From assembly GCA_045110515.1 (NCBI GenBank), contig JBGCGD010000006.1, forward strand, positions 9,750 to 73,749: 64,000 nt of DNA, given 5' to 3'. The notes beneath the pieces were generated by a model. The model worked only from the letters and a program-made list of their open reading frames with translations, searched no databases and had not been told where the DNA came from. Origin of the DNA: Granulosicoccus sp045110515 (GTDB lineage: Bacteria > Pseudomonadota > Gammaproteobacteria > Granulosicoccales > Granulosicoccaceae). This document shows positions 27,761-36,042 of this stretch, piece after piece. The translations under genes were made by a program, and so were the position numbers. Numbering within the stretch: the first letter of the stretch is position 1; every line of letters starts with the position of its first letter.

Positions 27761-29197
27761 ATGAGCATCCTAAATAGTCATGTGTTTAAGAGAAGCAGCC
27801 GCGTAAAGACTGCCTGTCGCGCATTCGCCATTCTCCCTGTATCACTAATAACGCTCTCGCAAGCCGCCGCCGATACCAATCAGGTGTATCTTGAGCAAGG
27901 TGGTTATGTTCATTTTGAAGCTGAAGATGCAAGCACCGTCGGCAGCTGGGATGTCAATACAGCATTGAATGATTACACCGGCAGCGGCTACCTTGAATGG
28001 ACAGGCCCGGACTACTTCTCTGAAAACAACGCAGGCAATGGCATCATTACCTATCACTTTCGAGTAGAAACAGCCGGTAACTACGAACTACGTTGGCGCA
28101 GCAGAATTGCCAAAGGTGAAAGTAATACTGAGTCTAATGACACCTGGGTACGATTCAGCACAGGTAATGATGTCGCCGGCGAAGAGCCCTTGAGCGGTTG
28201 GGCGAAAGTGTATATGGGCGAGTTCGGTATCTGGTCTTGGAGTGCCCGCACGGTAGATCATGTTGCCAACCCGGTTAGACAGTATTTTTCACAAGGTGAT
28301 CACACACTGGAAATTTCCGGGCGCTCTTACGGTCACGCAATCGATAGAATCGCTTTGTACCGATACGATGACGTTAACTTCGACCCAGGCTTGAACGGCA
28401 CATTAGCCTTGTCGTCTTATGTACGGCTTGATGGGTCAACAGAAGATCCTAACCCCATTGTTTCACCTAACCCGGCTACGACTGAACCGGAACCTGAAAA
28501 CGAATTAGACGAACGCAACAATGTCGCTGCGATTGATTCAAGCGCTTCTGGAAACACAACCGCATATTGTTCAGCAAACACATTGACGCTTCCCGCATCA
28601 GATGCCGCAACAGTAAACATCAACGGTCTATCGCCTACCTATAGTCGCGATACATTGCTGTTGGAAGCAGATACTAGCAATGTATTGCTTTCGTTCGACT
28701 TAACGCAATTACCGGCTTTTACATCAGCTAAATTGCAATATTCAACAGGCACTGATATCAGCAACGGTACGCTGGATGTCTATCTGGGCTCAAACAGCGA
28801 ATGGGTGAACAACAGCACCTCAACGGCACCGGATGCAACCGTCCAGGTAACCGCGGCTCAAGGCGGTTGGGGTGCCAATGCACGCTATGAAACTAATCTA
28901 ACGGCATCTTTGTTGACGCAAAGCCAAACGACACTTATCGCATCCATTACCAGCGGTAGCGACAACTTAAGCCTACGCAGCTCAAGCGGCGAGCAGCCAC
29001 TACCGGTTTTATCGATAAGCGGCGGTGCTCAATTCTGTGCTGACTGGGAGGCAAATAACAATGAAGCTACGACTGAGACGCCCGATGAAAGCGATACGGG
29101 TACCCTCAGGAGATCCGGTGGTGGTTTGAGTTATTGGATGCTAGCGCTACTGCTTGCTGGAATGCGCAAGGTAGCTCCAGCTACGAAAAAATCGTAG
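27761..29197 (+). CDS. GlyGly-CTERM surface protein with CBM-like and DNRLRE-like domains
   Basis: A 478-residue exported protein. A signal peptide covers about residues 1-37. Residues 40-210 look like a carbohydrate-binding beta-sandwich (YVHFEAEDAS, GNYELRWRSRI). A Pro/Glu-rich linker follows, then a region (about 290-425) resembling DNRLRE/disaggregatase-type beta-sandwiches (NVLLSFDLTQLPAFTSAKLQ). The tail has SGGGLSYWMLALLLAGMRK, a clear GlyGly-CTERM signal, so rhombosortase cleavage and type II secretion to the surface are expected. No enzyme active site is evident. Polysaccharide binding is an inference. A hairpin overlaps its stop codon. Confidence 0.82.
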   Translation: MSILNSHVFKRSSRVKTACRAFAILPVSLITLSQAAADTNQVYLEQGGYVHFEAEDASTVGSWDVNTALNDYTGSGYLEWTGPDYFSENNAGNGIITYHFRVETAGNYELRWRSRIAKGESNTESNDTWVRFSTGNDVAGEEPLSGWAKVYMGEFGIWSWSARTVDHVANPVRQYFSQGDHTLEISGRSYGHAIDRIALYRYDDVNFDPGLNGTLALSSYVRLDGSTEDPNPIVSPNPATTEPEPENELDERNNVAAIDSSASGNTTAYCSANTLTLPASDAATVNINGLSPTYSRDTLLLEADTSNVLLSFDLTQLPAFTSAKLQYSTGTDISNGTLDVYLGSNSEWVNNSTSTAPDATVQVTAAQGGWGANARYETNLTASLLTQSQTTLIASITSGSDNLSLRSSSGEQPLPVLSISGGAQFCADWEANNNEATTETPDESDTGTLRRSGGGLSYWMLALLLAGMRKVAPATKKS

Positions 29198-29201
29198 CTG
29201 G
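29177..29201. terminator. Hairpin overlapping a stop codon
   Basis: A perfect 10-bp stem (CCAGCTACGA at 29177-29186, complement at 29192-29201) with an AAAAA loop contains the TAG stop at 29195-29197. It lies between convergent genes and may serve as terminator for one or both. No downstream U-tract is seen on either strand. Confidence 0.5.
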
Positions 29202-29247
29202 CAGATACGCGTAGAGAGCCTTTCAAACGAAAGACTGAATAGTTTGT

Positions 29248-29472
29248 TTAGTTATAAGTGAGGGGTAGCTGTAGAAGCTCTTTCGCCTCAGCTGCTTGTT
29301 CTTGTTCTTTTTGAAGCCTTGCCAGAAATTCTGCTTCCGTTTCTCCGACCATAGCCATGAGAGGAAGTTTGTCAGTCTTTGCAGCTGCGTGATTGCCGTA
29401 GTTGCAACCTGAAGCAACAGCGGATGCTGAAAACAGGCTCAAAGCACCTGCGAGTACGAGTAGTCGTTTCAT
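29248..29472 (-). CDS. Small exported protein (74 aa)
   Basis: A 74-residue protein with a strong signal sequence (MKRLLVLAGALSLFSASAVA) followed by ASGC, which could be a weak lipobox or lie just after a signal-peptidase I site. The mature part is short, helical and charged (EAEFLARLQKEQEQAAEAKE). It is probably a small envelope protein of unknown function. It stands alone between the GlyGly-CTERM gene and a divergent MFS gene, with a 207-base upstream region. The signal peptide and coding-like composition make it more credible than the overlapping frames. Confidence 0.65.
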   Translation of the reverse strand: MKRLLVLAGALSLFSASAVASGCNYGNHAAAKTDKLPLMAMVGETEAEFLARLQKEQEQAAEAKELLQLPLTYN

Positions 29473-29679
29473 AAGTCAATCCTGAATGGTTGCCAGTAAC
29501 GAAAAGTACGACTTGGGTTATCCCATATAAAACACCGAAGAGCAAGCGAATTGCGGTTTCAGGCACTCTGTGTGCGGGCGTCACTTTCGTGGCACCCTAA
29601 AGTCCCAACTGGGCAGGTATAGTCCAACAAACTGTCGACCTCGCAAAAATTCAACGAGTACCGGTGCTCTCATAACGAT

Positions 29680-30903
29680 ATGCAACGCAGTCAACTTAGT
29701 TTTTTATTTCTTAATGTGGGCCATTTTCTGGACCACTTTTTCATGCTGATATTTGCAACGGTTGCAGCCCTGAGGCTTAGCACCGAGTGGGGGTTAAGTT
29801 ATGCAGAGCTCATCCCCTACGCCACACCAGGCTTTATCGCGTTTGGCCTGTGCGCAATCCCCGCAGGTTGGCTGGCTGATAAGTGGTCCCGGGAAGGCAT
29901 GATGTTAATTTTCTTTGTCGGCATTGGCGCAAGCTCCCTACTTGCCAGCCAGGCTACCAGCCCCGTAGAAATAGCACTAACCCTGACACTCATCGGCGTT
30001 TTCGCGGCCATCTATCATCCCGTTGGATTAGCCATGGTTGTTGAAGGTAGAACGAAAACCGGTATGCCGTTGGCCATTAACGGTGTTTTCGGCAATATGG
30101 GAGTAGCCTCTGCAGCCTTACTCACCGGCTACTTTATAGACTCCACTGGTTGGCGAACAGCATTCGCCCTGCCTGGTGTTTTCTCGATTAGCATTGGCGT
30201 TCTTTACTGGTTTTTTATAAAAAGTCAGGCTACAGCGAAGACAGAGGCTGCTAAAACGGAAAACACGAACGCAAATGCGAATGCGAATGCGAATGCGAAT
30301 GCGCAAAACATCCCTAGTGCACCTTCCAGCAATCTATTAATTCGGGTGTTTGCGGTTATATTTTTTACAACCGCTTTAGGCGGCCTTATTTTTCAAAGCA
30401 CCACCTTTGCGCTGCCTAAAGTGTTTGAAGAACGCCTTCCTGACATTGCGAATACCGCGACCTTAATCGGTTGGTACGCGTTTGTCGTCTTTTCGATTGC
30501 AGCATTTGCCCAATTAGTGGTGGGTTATCTGATCGACAACCATTCGGTAAAGATCGTCTTTGCAGGCGTTGCTTTGCTACAAGCACTATTTTTTACAGCC
30601 ATGATTCAGCTAACAGGTCTTGCAGCTTTGCTGGTTGCCATCGCGTTCATGCTGGCAGTATTTGGCCAAATACCCATTAACGATGTACTTGTCGGAAGAA
30701 TAGCGCGGAGCGAATGGCGCAGCCGTGCTTATGCGCTTCGCTACGTTATCGGGTTTTCTGTCAGTGCAACTGCTGTTCCGCTCATTGCGTGGATACACAG
30801 TACCTGGGGCTTCAACGCGCTTTTCATGACTCTGGCTGTGGGTGCAACATTGATTTTTTTAGCCACGATGACACTACCAAAATTTATTCAAGAGACTGTC
30901 TAG
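29680..30903 (+). CDS. MFS transporter with an Asn-Ala repeat loop
   Basis: A 407-residue, 12-helix major facilitator protein. The opening HFLDHFFMLIFATVAALRL and IYHPVGLAM segments resemble the fosmidomycin-resistance-like (Fsr) branch. The conserved loop 2-3 motif appears as GWLADKWSREGMM. The central cytoplasmic loop (about residues 190-210) contains alternating Asn-Ala residues encoded by a hexanucleotide repeat. Export of a small molecule is likely but the substrate is unknown. Its 3' end overlaps the convergent binding-protein gene by 20 bases. Confidence 0.88.
   Translation: MQRSQLSFLFLNVGHFLDHFFMLIFATVAALRLSTEWGLSYAELIPYATPGFIAFGLCAIPAGWLADKWSREGMMLIFFVGIGASSLLASQATSPVEIALTLTLIGVFAAIYHPVGLAMVVEGRTKTGMPLAINGVFGNMGVASAALLTGYFIDSTGWRTAFALPGVFSISIGVLYWFFIKSQATAKTEAAKTENTNANANANANANAQNIPSAPSSNLLIRVFAVIFFTTALGGLIFQSTTFALPKVFEERLPDIANTATLIGWYAFVVFSIAAFAQLVVGYLIDNHSVKIVFAGVALLQALFFTAMIQLTGLAALLVAIAFMLAVFGQIPINDVLVGRIARSEWRSRAYALRYVIGFSVSATAVPLIAWIHSTWGFNALFMTLAVGATLIFLATMTLPKFIQETV
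30270..30302 (+). repeat. In-frame hexanucleotide repeat (AATGCG)n
   Basis: About five near-perfect tandem units of AATGCG/AATGCA encode alternating Asn and Ala in the central loop of the MFS transporter. The unit is a multiple of three, so length changes keep the frame. The units are nearly identical in bases, which suggests recent slippage. Confidence 0.8.
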
Positions 30904-31762
30904 CATCGAGCAACTGCTCGATCAAACCGACCGACCATGGGCCTGCACAAATAGTCTGATTGCTCGGTAAAGACAGAATCAATGGATCAAGACCTGATTG
31001 CCGCAAAGCAGGATGCTCTGTTAAAACTTGCCCACGGGAATACGTGCCCTCACTGTAGGGCGATTCGATCAGCGCATCAGGTGACAGATGAATTAAGTCT
31101 TCAAGACTCATGACTCCGTAGGCTTCTATCCCCTTATCAGTAGCCACATTGTGCCAACCGGCGAGAGACATGATGGAACCACGCATAGAAGATGCACCAA
31201 CGGTATAGCCGTTAGCATCGTAAACCGCAGCTTTAGGGTGTTTTTTACCGGCTTTGAGCATCGCTTCATCGAGCTCAAGCCTTCGGGTTTCGATTTTCGC
31301 TAGATCGTTCTGAAGCGAGCTAATCACAGACGCAGCTCGTTCCTCCTGCTGCAAAAATTCACCCACCAATCGGATGTTCTCTAGCATGGCTTCTACTGAA
31401 TTGGCTATCTCTAGAGACTTGACATCCAGTTCCAGTTCCGCGAGTAATGCGAGCGTGTGTCTGGGCGTAAAAGGACCGGTAAGCACTATATCCGGATTGC
31501 GAGGGAGGATATCCTCGGCCCGCGCGTCAGCCACTGGATACTCTTTGGCTTGTTGTTGATAAAAAGAACCGGCTTTATCGTGGCTTAACATCGACAACGC
31601 TTTAATCTGCGCAGGTTCGGCAAGCAACATGACCATCTGGTCTGCGCACAAGTTGATCGACAAAACTGAAGGAGCCGGCTGCGATGCGCCGGCTCCCGAA
31701 CTCACTAGGGTGAGTATTCCAACGCTTATGCCGAAAAAATAGTGATGAAACTTACCGGACAT
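30884..31762 (-). CDS. BtuF/FepB-type ABC substrate-binding protein
   Basis: A 292-residue periplasmic binding protein of the iron-chelate/cobalamin class (COG0614 type). The start at 31762 gives a good signal peptide (SGKFHHYFFGISVGILTLVS). The frame is open to 31822 but that extension overlaps the upstream gene. The mature part begins with VLSINLCADQMVMLLAEP, typical of the class, and has the long central helix expected of it. No permease or ATPase gene is adjacent, so it is an orphan here. It follows the 5'-nucleotidase gene in the same direction and may be co-transcribed. The ligand is unknown. Confidence 0.85.
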   Translation of the reverse strand: MSGKFHHYFFGISVGILTLVSSGAGASQPAPSVLSINLCADQMVMLLAEPAQIKALSMLSHDKAGSFYQQQAKEYPVADARAEDILPRNPDIVLTGPFTPRHTLALLAELELDVKSLEIANSVEAMLENIRLVGEFLQQEERAASVISSLQNDLAKIETRRLELDEAMLKAGKKHPKAAVYDANGYTVGASSMRGSIMSLAGWHNVATDKGIEAYGVMSLEDLIHLSPDALIESPYSEGTYSRGQVLTEHPALRQSGLDPLILSLPSNQTICAGPWSVGLIEQLLDARQSLE

Positions 31763-31787
31763 AAACGTTGGACACTGACAAAAACAA

Positions 31788-33392
31788 CTACTGAGAAATA
31801 CGACCTTCAACTTTAGGTGCATATGGTGCGTTAGCCGCCAAGTACTCTGCTAACACGTCTTCCATGTTAGGACCGAAGTCGTAAGCATTCTGGGCGTTGG
31901 TTGCAAACATCTTGTAACCATCACCGCCGCCGCGCACATAGTTGTTAGAAACAACACTGTAAGTTGCCGCAGGATCTATGGCTTTAAATTCACCACCCAT
32001 GTCGACCATAACTTCAGTGACACGGCCTTCATTAGGCGCAACAGATGGATCCCATTTGAATTTCAAACCAGCTACTTGAGGAAAACGACCTTTTACTTCT
32101 TCAACCTGACTTACGCCGTTCTCAAGTGCCGCGATGACATCTGCACCACTGATATCGAAGGTTGAAAGCGTGTTTTGGAAAGGCAGTACCGTGAGGACTT
32201 CTCCCATGGTGACATCACCAGCATCGATGGAAGAACGCAGGCCTCCGGAGTTCATGATAGCGATCGTGACACCTTGATCTTTCACACGATCCAACATGGC
32301 ATCGGCAACCAGATTACCCATTTCACATTCCTGGATACGGCAAACCGCACGATTACCTTCGATAACGGCGGCTGATGAGGCAACCACTTTGTTGCGGATT
32401 TCATCGAGAGGCTTAGCCAACTCAGCGACGCGTGCAACGATGTCCTCTTGCTCACTAACTTCTCCATCGATAGTGATGGGCTCGCCCGATGCAGAAACAA
32501 CTTCACCGGCATCGTTAAATGTTACTGATAGCTCACCGATGTATTTACCGTAAGCATAAGCTTGAACGATGGCGGTATCTCCAACCATGGTTGGGTATGG
32601 ACCTACAGCACGGTCACTGATGTTCGATAAGAACGTATTGGTGTGACCACCAATAATGACATCAACACCGGTTGTCATGCCCGCAACTCGCTTATCAACC
32701 GCATAACCCGAGTGTGAGAGTACGATAATTTTATCGATACCTTGCGCCGTGAGTTCGTCGACCTCACCTTGAACAGCAGCAACTGGATCTGAGAATGATA
32801 CGTTCTTGCCTGGGCTTGCAAGCTCACCCGTGTCTTCTGGTGTTAATCCGATGATGCCGAAAGTATGCCCACCTTTTTTCACAACGGTGGACTTCATGAT
32901 CTTGTTAGCTAATGCAGGCTCTTTGCTGACATCTGCATTGGACATAACAACAGGAAAGTTTACGTTCTCTATGAATTCTCGCAGTACTTCGGGGCCATCA
33001 TCAAATTCATGGTTGCCCACCGTCATGCCATCGTACTGCATGGTATTCATGATTTCTGCAGCCACCTTACCTTTGTAGTAGGTGTAGAACAAAGAACCCT
33101 GGAATTGGTCTCCGCCATCAAATAACAAAGCATCTGGGTTACGCGACCGCGCTTCTGCAACTGCCGTTACCAAACGCGCATAACCACCAAAGCACTTGCC
33201 TTCTGCATTGTCTTCCGCTGAACAAGGACTATCGTACTTGCTGATGGGCTCAACGCGTGAATGAAAATCGTTGGTGTGCAATATAGTCACAGTGCTGTCA
33301 GCGTGGGCTGATACCGCACCAAACGAGGTCATTGCAGCGACCACATAAGAGGCAGCCAAGGCTGACTTTAAGGGGAATCCGTTTAGTTTCAC
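31788..33392 (-). CDS. Periplasmic 5'-nucleotidase / metallophosphatase (UshA-like)
   Basis: A 534-residue exported phosphoesterase. The signal peptide spans about residues 1-31. The metallophosphatase domain has TNDFHSR, DGGDQFQGS, GNHEFDDG, LSHSG and GGHTNTF in the right order, giving a dinuclear metal site. The C-terminal 5'-nucleotidase domain has NSGGLRSSI and NNYVRGGGDGY for nucleoside binding. It likely dephosphorylates nucleotides or nucleotide sugars in the periplasm to salvage phosphate and nucleosides. Length fits UshA/NadN relatives. The exact substrate is not determinable. Confidence 0.93.
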   Translation of the reverse strand: MKLNGFPLKSALAASYVVAAMTSFGAVSAHADSTVTILHTNDFHSRVEPISKYDSPCSAEDNAEGKCFGGYARLVTAVAEARSRNPDALLFDGGDQFQGSLFYTYYKGKVAAEIMNTMQYDGMTVGNHEFDDGPEVLREFIENVNFPVVMSNADVSKEPALANKIMKSTVVKKGGHTFGIIGLTPEDTGELASPGKNVSFSDPVAAVQGEVDELTAQGIDKIIVLSHSGYAVDKRVAGMTTGVDVIIGGHTNTFLSNISDRAVGPYPTMVGDTAIVQAYAYGKYIGELSVTFNDAGEVVSASGEPITIDGEVSEQEDIVARVAELAKPLDEIRNKVVASSAAVIEGNRAVCRIQECEMGNLVADAMLDRVKDQGVTIAIMNSGGLRSSIDAGDVTMGEVLTVLPFQNTLSTFDISGADVIAALENGVSQVEEVKGRFPQVAGLKFKWDPSVAPNEGRVTEVMVDMGGEFKAIDPAATYSVVSNNYVRGGGDGYKMFATNAQNAYDFGPNMEDVLAEYLAANAPYAPKVEGRISQ

Positions 33393-33490
33393 AGTTCTCT
33401 ACTCCGTGGATGGGAATTGAATGTTGAGCGTAACAGATGCGGACTAGCACTGCGTGACGAACGCATGCAGGCCCACATCAGAACGCAGAA

Positions 33491-34474
33491 TTACTCGTAA
33501 ATCGGGAAAAAAGTATTAAAAGCCAGCTCGGTGAAAACCCCTGGATCGTTAAAGCGTTGATTTTTATTCAACGCATTGATCGCAGCCATATCATCAGCAC
33601 TTAGCTCAAAATCGAACAAGGACGCATTTTCGACCAATCGTTCAGGTTTCGTTGTTTTAGGGATTATCGCGTTACCTCTTTGCACACCCCAACGCAGAAC
33701 CACTTGAGCCGGAGTCTTACCTAATCTGGCAGCAATACCTGCCACAGCGGGCTGTACCAGTACCGACTCATTCGCCTGCGCCATATCCAGCTCCAAGTAG
33801 GACAAAGCTCCCAGTGGCGAGAAAGCCGTTACCGCAATATCTTCCTCAGCACAAAAACGCATAAGCTTTTCCTGTGTCAGATACGGGTGCGATTCAACTT
33901 GAAGGACAGCCGGCGGAATGCGGGCGTAGTTCAGCAAGTCACGCATCAGGCTCACGCCATAGTTGCACACGCCGATGTGTCGGGTCAGACCACTGTCGAC
34001 CAAAGTTTCCATCGCTTTCCAAGTATCAGACAATGGCACTCTAGCTGGTTTCATGACCGGCATGTCTTCAGACGGATCATAAAACCACTCGGGCGGGTAC
34101 CGGGTTTCGAATGGAACAAATTCCAACGCGATGGGAAAATGAACCAGGTACAAATCCAGATAGTCGACACCTAAATCGTGCAGTGTCTGATCCATCGCCA
34201 TGACGACGTGATCGGGGTGATGATAGGTATTCCAGAGTTTGGATGTAATCCAGAGATCTTCACGAGTGCAAAGGCCCTCGTCGATAGCGCGTTTAATGCC
34301 CTCGCCGACTTCTTTCTCATTGCCGTAATCGCAAGCACTATCAAGATGCCTATAGCCGGCGCGAATCGCTTCCACCACAGCTTCAGCCACGACAGGCTTA
34401 TCAATTTTCCAAAGCCCTAATCCGATAACGGGCATCTGCCCGTCAGCGCCAACATCCAACGTAGGTATAGTCAT
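33491..34474 (-). CDS. Aldo/keto reductase, xylose-reductase-like
   Basis: A 327-residue NAD(P)H-dependent reductase of the AKR superfamily. The catalytic tetrad is D45, Y50, K79 and H112 (DSACDYGNEKEVGEG, ITSKLWN, YLVHFPIAL). The sequence resembles fungal xylose reductases along its length, including NEKEVG.GIKRAIDEG, and IPKTTKPERLVEN for cofactor phosphate binding, where yeast enzymes have IPKSNLPERL. Reduction of an aldose or keto-cyclitol to a polyol is likely. It lies 17 bases after the Gfo/Idh/MocA gene, so the pair probably works on one polyol/sugar couple, close to the inositol locus. Confidence 0.87.
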   Translation of the reverse strand: MTIPTLDVGADGQMPVIGLGLWKIDKPVVAEAVVEAIRAGYRHLDSACDYGNEKEVGEGIKRAIDEGLCTREDLWITSKLWNTYHHPDHVVMAMDQTLHDLGVDYLDLYLVHFPIALEFVPFETRYPPEWFYDPSEDMPVMKPARVPLSDTWKAMETLVDSGLTRHIGVCNYGVSLMRDLLNYARIPPAVLQVESHPYLTQEKLMRFCAEEDIAVTAFSPLGALSYLELDMAQANESVLVQPAVAGIAARLGKTPAQVVLRWGVQRGNAIIPKTTKPERLVENASLFDFELSADDMAAINALNKNQRFNDPGVFTELAFNTFFPIYE

Positions 34475-34491
34475 AAAAGTTTTTCCAGCAT

Positions 34492-35628
34492 CTATAGTGA
34501 CATGTTCGATAAAAAGGTCTGCATATCCACAACTTGACCGGTACGAATGGACTCCTGTGCAGCGGCGCCCATGCGAACAGCCTTAACGCCGTCGGTTGCA
34601 GTCACTTCAACAGCGCTACCCGTCAACACGGCCTGCCCGAATTGGACATGTTGATAAAATGTGGAACCATGATGATCTCCGGCTGCAGCCAGTGTCGGAT
34701 CAACTTCAACAACATCGACATCCGGTGAACTTTGATCGCGTGGGCTAAACACCACCTTCGCATGGCGCTCCCCAGCGCCTGGCCAGAATCTATCCGGACC
34801 AGGAATATAAGCATCGAGTTTTCCCTTATCTCCAAGTGCGGTAAGCTGTTCTTGCGGCTCTGCCGCTTCTGCAAACATGCAAAGCTCTAATGAGGCTCGG
34901 ATGCCATTTTCAAAATCCACTATGACTAATGCGTTATCGAGGATATCCGGGGTTTTGCCATCGTAGGATTCATTCAGGTGATTGACGTCCATTCCCCCAC
35001 TTGCAAAGATACGTGCAGGTTCAGAACCTGTAAGCAGACGCATTAAATCGAAGTGATGGCAGCATTTTTCAACCAGTGTTCCGCCTGTGTTCTCGCTGAA
35101 TCGATTCCAGTCACCGACTTTTTCTAGAAACGGATAGCGGTGTTCTTTAATGGTGAGTATTCGCATATTGCCAAGCTCACCGCTATTGAGTCGTTCGATA
35201 AAACGCGCCGTTGGTGGCATGTAGCGATATTCCATCGCTACCCAGAATGGTGCTGGGTGTCCTTCCAGCCGCTGCAGCAAATCGTCACAATGTTCAAGTT
35301 TCGTACAAACTGGCTTTTCAGCCAAAATTGCCTTACCGCTGGGAAGCAGCTCGGTGATAATTGCATGATGAGTAAAGTTTGGCGAAACAATAACAAATGC
35401 ATCGATGTCCTCCATGTTCACCGTGGCTAGAGATTCATGAGCTGTCGCGGATGTAAACCCCAATGAATGCGCAAGTTCAGTGGCTTCCGCGCGCATGGGT
35501 ACGTCAGGATCAATCAGGGCCAGGACATCGGTTTTCCAAGTCTGGGTTTCATTGACAAGAGCAAGATTGCGCAGGTGCTCCTGCCCCATCATGCCGGTGC
35601 CCACGATCGCGTATCGTAATGTTTTCAT
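34492..35628 (-). CDS. Gfo/Idh/MocA family oxidoreductase
   Basis: A 378-residue NAD(P)-dependent sugar or cyclitol dehydrogenase. The Rossmann motif GTGMMGQEH is at residues 10-18, and the family's catalytic/cofactor motif AEKPVCT follows near residue 100. The C-terminal domain has GGTLVEKCCHHFDLMRLLTG, with the substrate-contact His residues. It is the first gene of a two-gene unit with the AKR. The inositol locus starts 2 kb away, so it is one of two candidates in the window for inositol or inosose dehydrogenase. The substrate is not proven. Confidence 0.88.
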   Translation of the reverse strand: MKTLRYAIVGTGMMGQEHLRNLALVNETQTWKTDVLALIDPDVPMRAEATELAHSLGFTSATAHESLATVNMEDIDAFVIVSPNFTHHAIITELLPSGKAILAEKPVCTKLEHCDDLLQRLEGHPAPFWVAMEYRYMPPTARFIERLNSGELGNMRILTIKEHRYPFLEKVGDWNRFSENTGGTLVEKCCHHFDLMRLLTGSEPARIFASGGMDVNHLNESYDGKTPDILDNALVIVDFENGIRASLELCMFAEAAEPQEQLTALGDKGKLDAYIPGPDRFWPGAGERHAKVVFSPRDQSSPDVDVVEVDPTLAAAGDHHGSTFYQHVQFGQAVLTGSAVEVTATDGVKAVRMGAAAQESIRTGQVVDMQTFLSNMSL

Positions 35629-35713
35629 GAACCAAGTTTACCGCGTATTTGTACCTAACCGTAACTAACAGGGAGCTATCTCAGAGGCTTTATGACAGGT
35701 ACAATGAGTGGCT

Positions 35714-36040
35714 ATGATGAAAGCTGCCAAATTCAGTATCGGACAAGTGGTTCGCCACCGGATATTTTCGTTCAGAGGCGTCATCTTCGACGTTGACCCT
35801 GAGTTCGGCAATTCTGAAGAGTGGTACCAAGCCATTCCTAAATCGGTACGACCCAGAAAAGATCAGCCGTTCTACCACCTGTATGCCGAAAACGAAGATT
35901 CAGTGTACGAAGCTTACGTGTCCGAACAAAATCTGTTGATTGACGATACGGCTGTTCCTTTACGGCACCCAAGCATCGCGATAGCTTTTCAACGAAGTCC
36001 TGCGGGCACCTATAAGCCAGTCAATTTAGCCACCCACTAA
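35714..36040 (+). CDS. hspQ: Heat shock protein HspQ
   Basis: A 108-residue HspQ protein. In enterics it is a hemimethylated-DNA-binding factor and a specificity enhancer of Lon protease. The start of the mature pattern (KAAKFSIGQVVRHR) aligns with E. coli IASKFGIGQQVRHS, so ATG 35714 or 35717 is preferred over the GTG at 35708. IFDVDPEFGNSEEWYQ and QPFYHLYAENED are family hallmarks. It is 2 bases from the MATE gene, so the two are probably co-transcribed. No sigma-32 promoter was confidently seen. Confidence 0.9.
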   Translation: MMKAAKFSIGQVVRHRIFSFRGVIFDVDPEFGNSEEWYQAIPKSVRPRKDQPFYHLYAENEDSVYEAYVSEQNLLIDDTAVPLRHPSIAIAFQRSPAGTYKPVNLATH

Positions 36041-36042
36041 CC

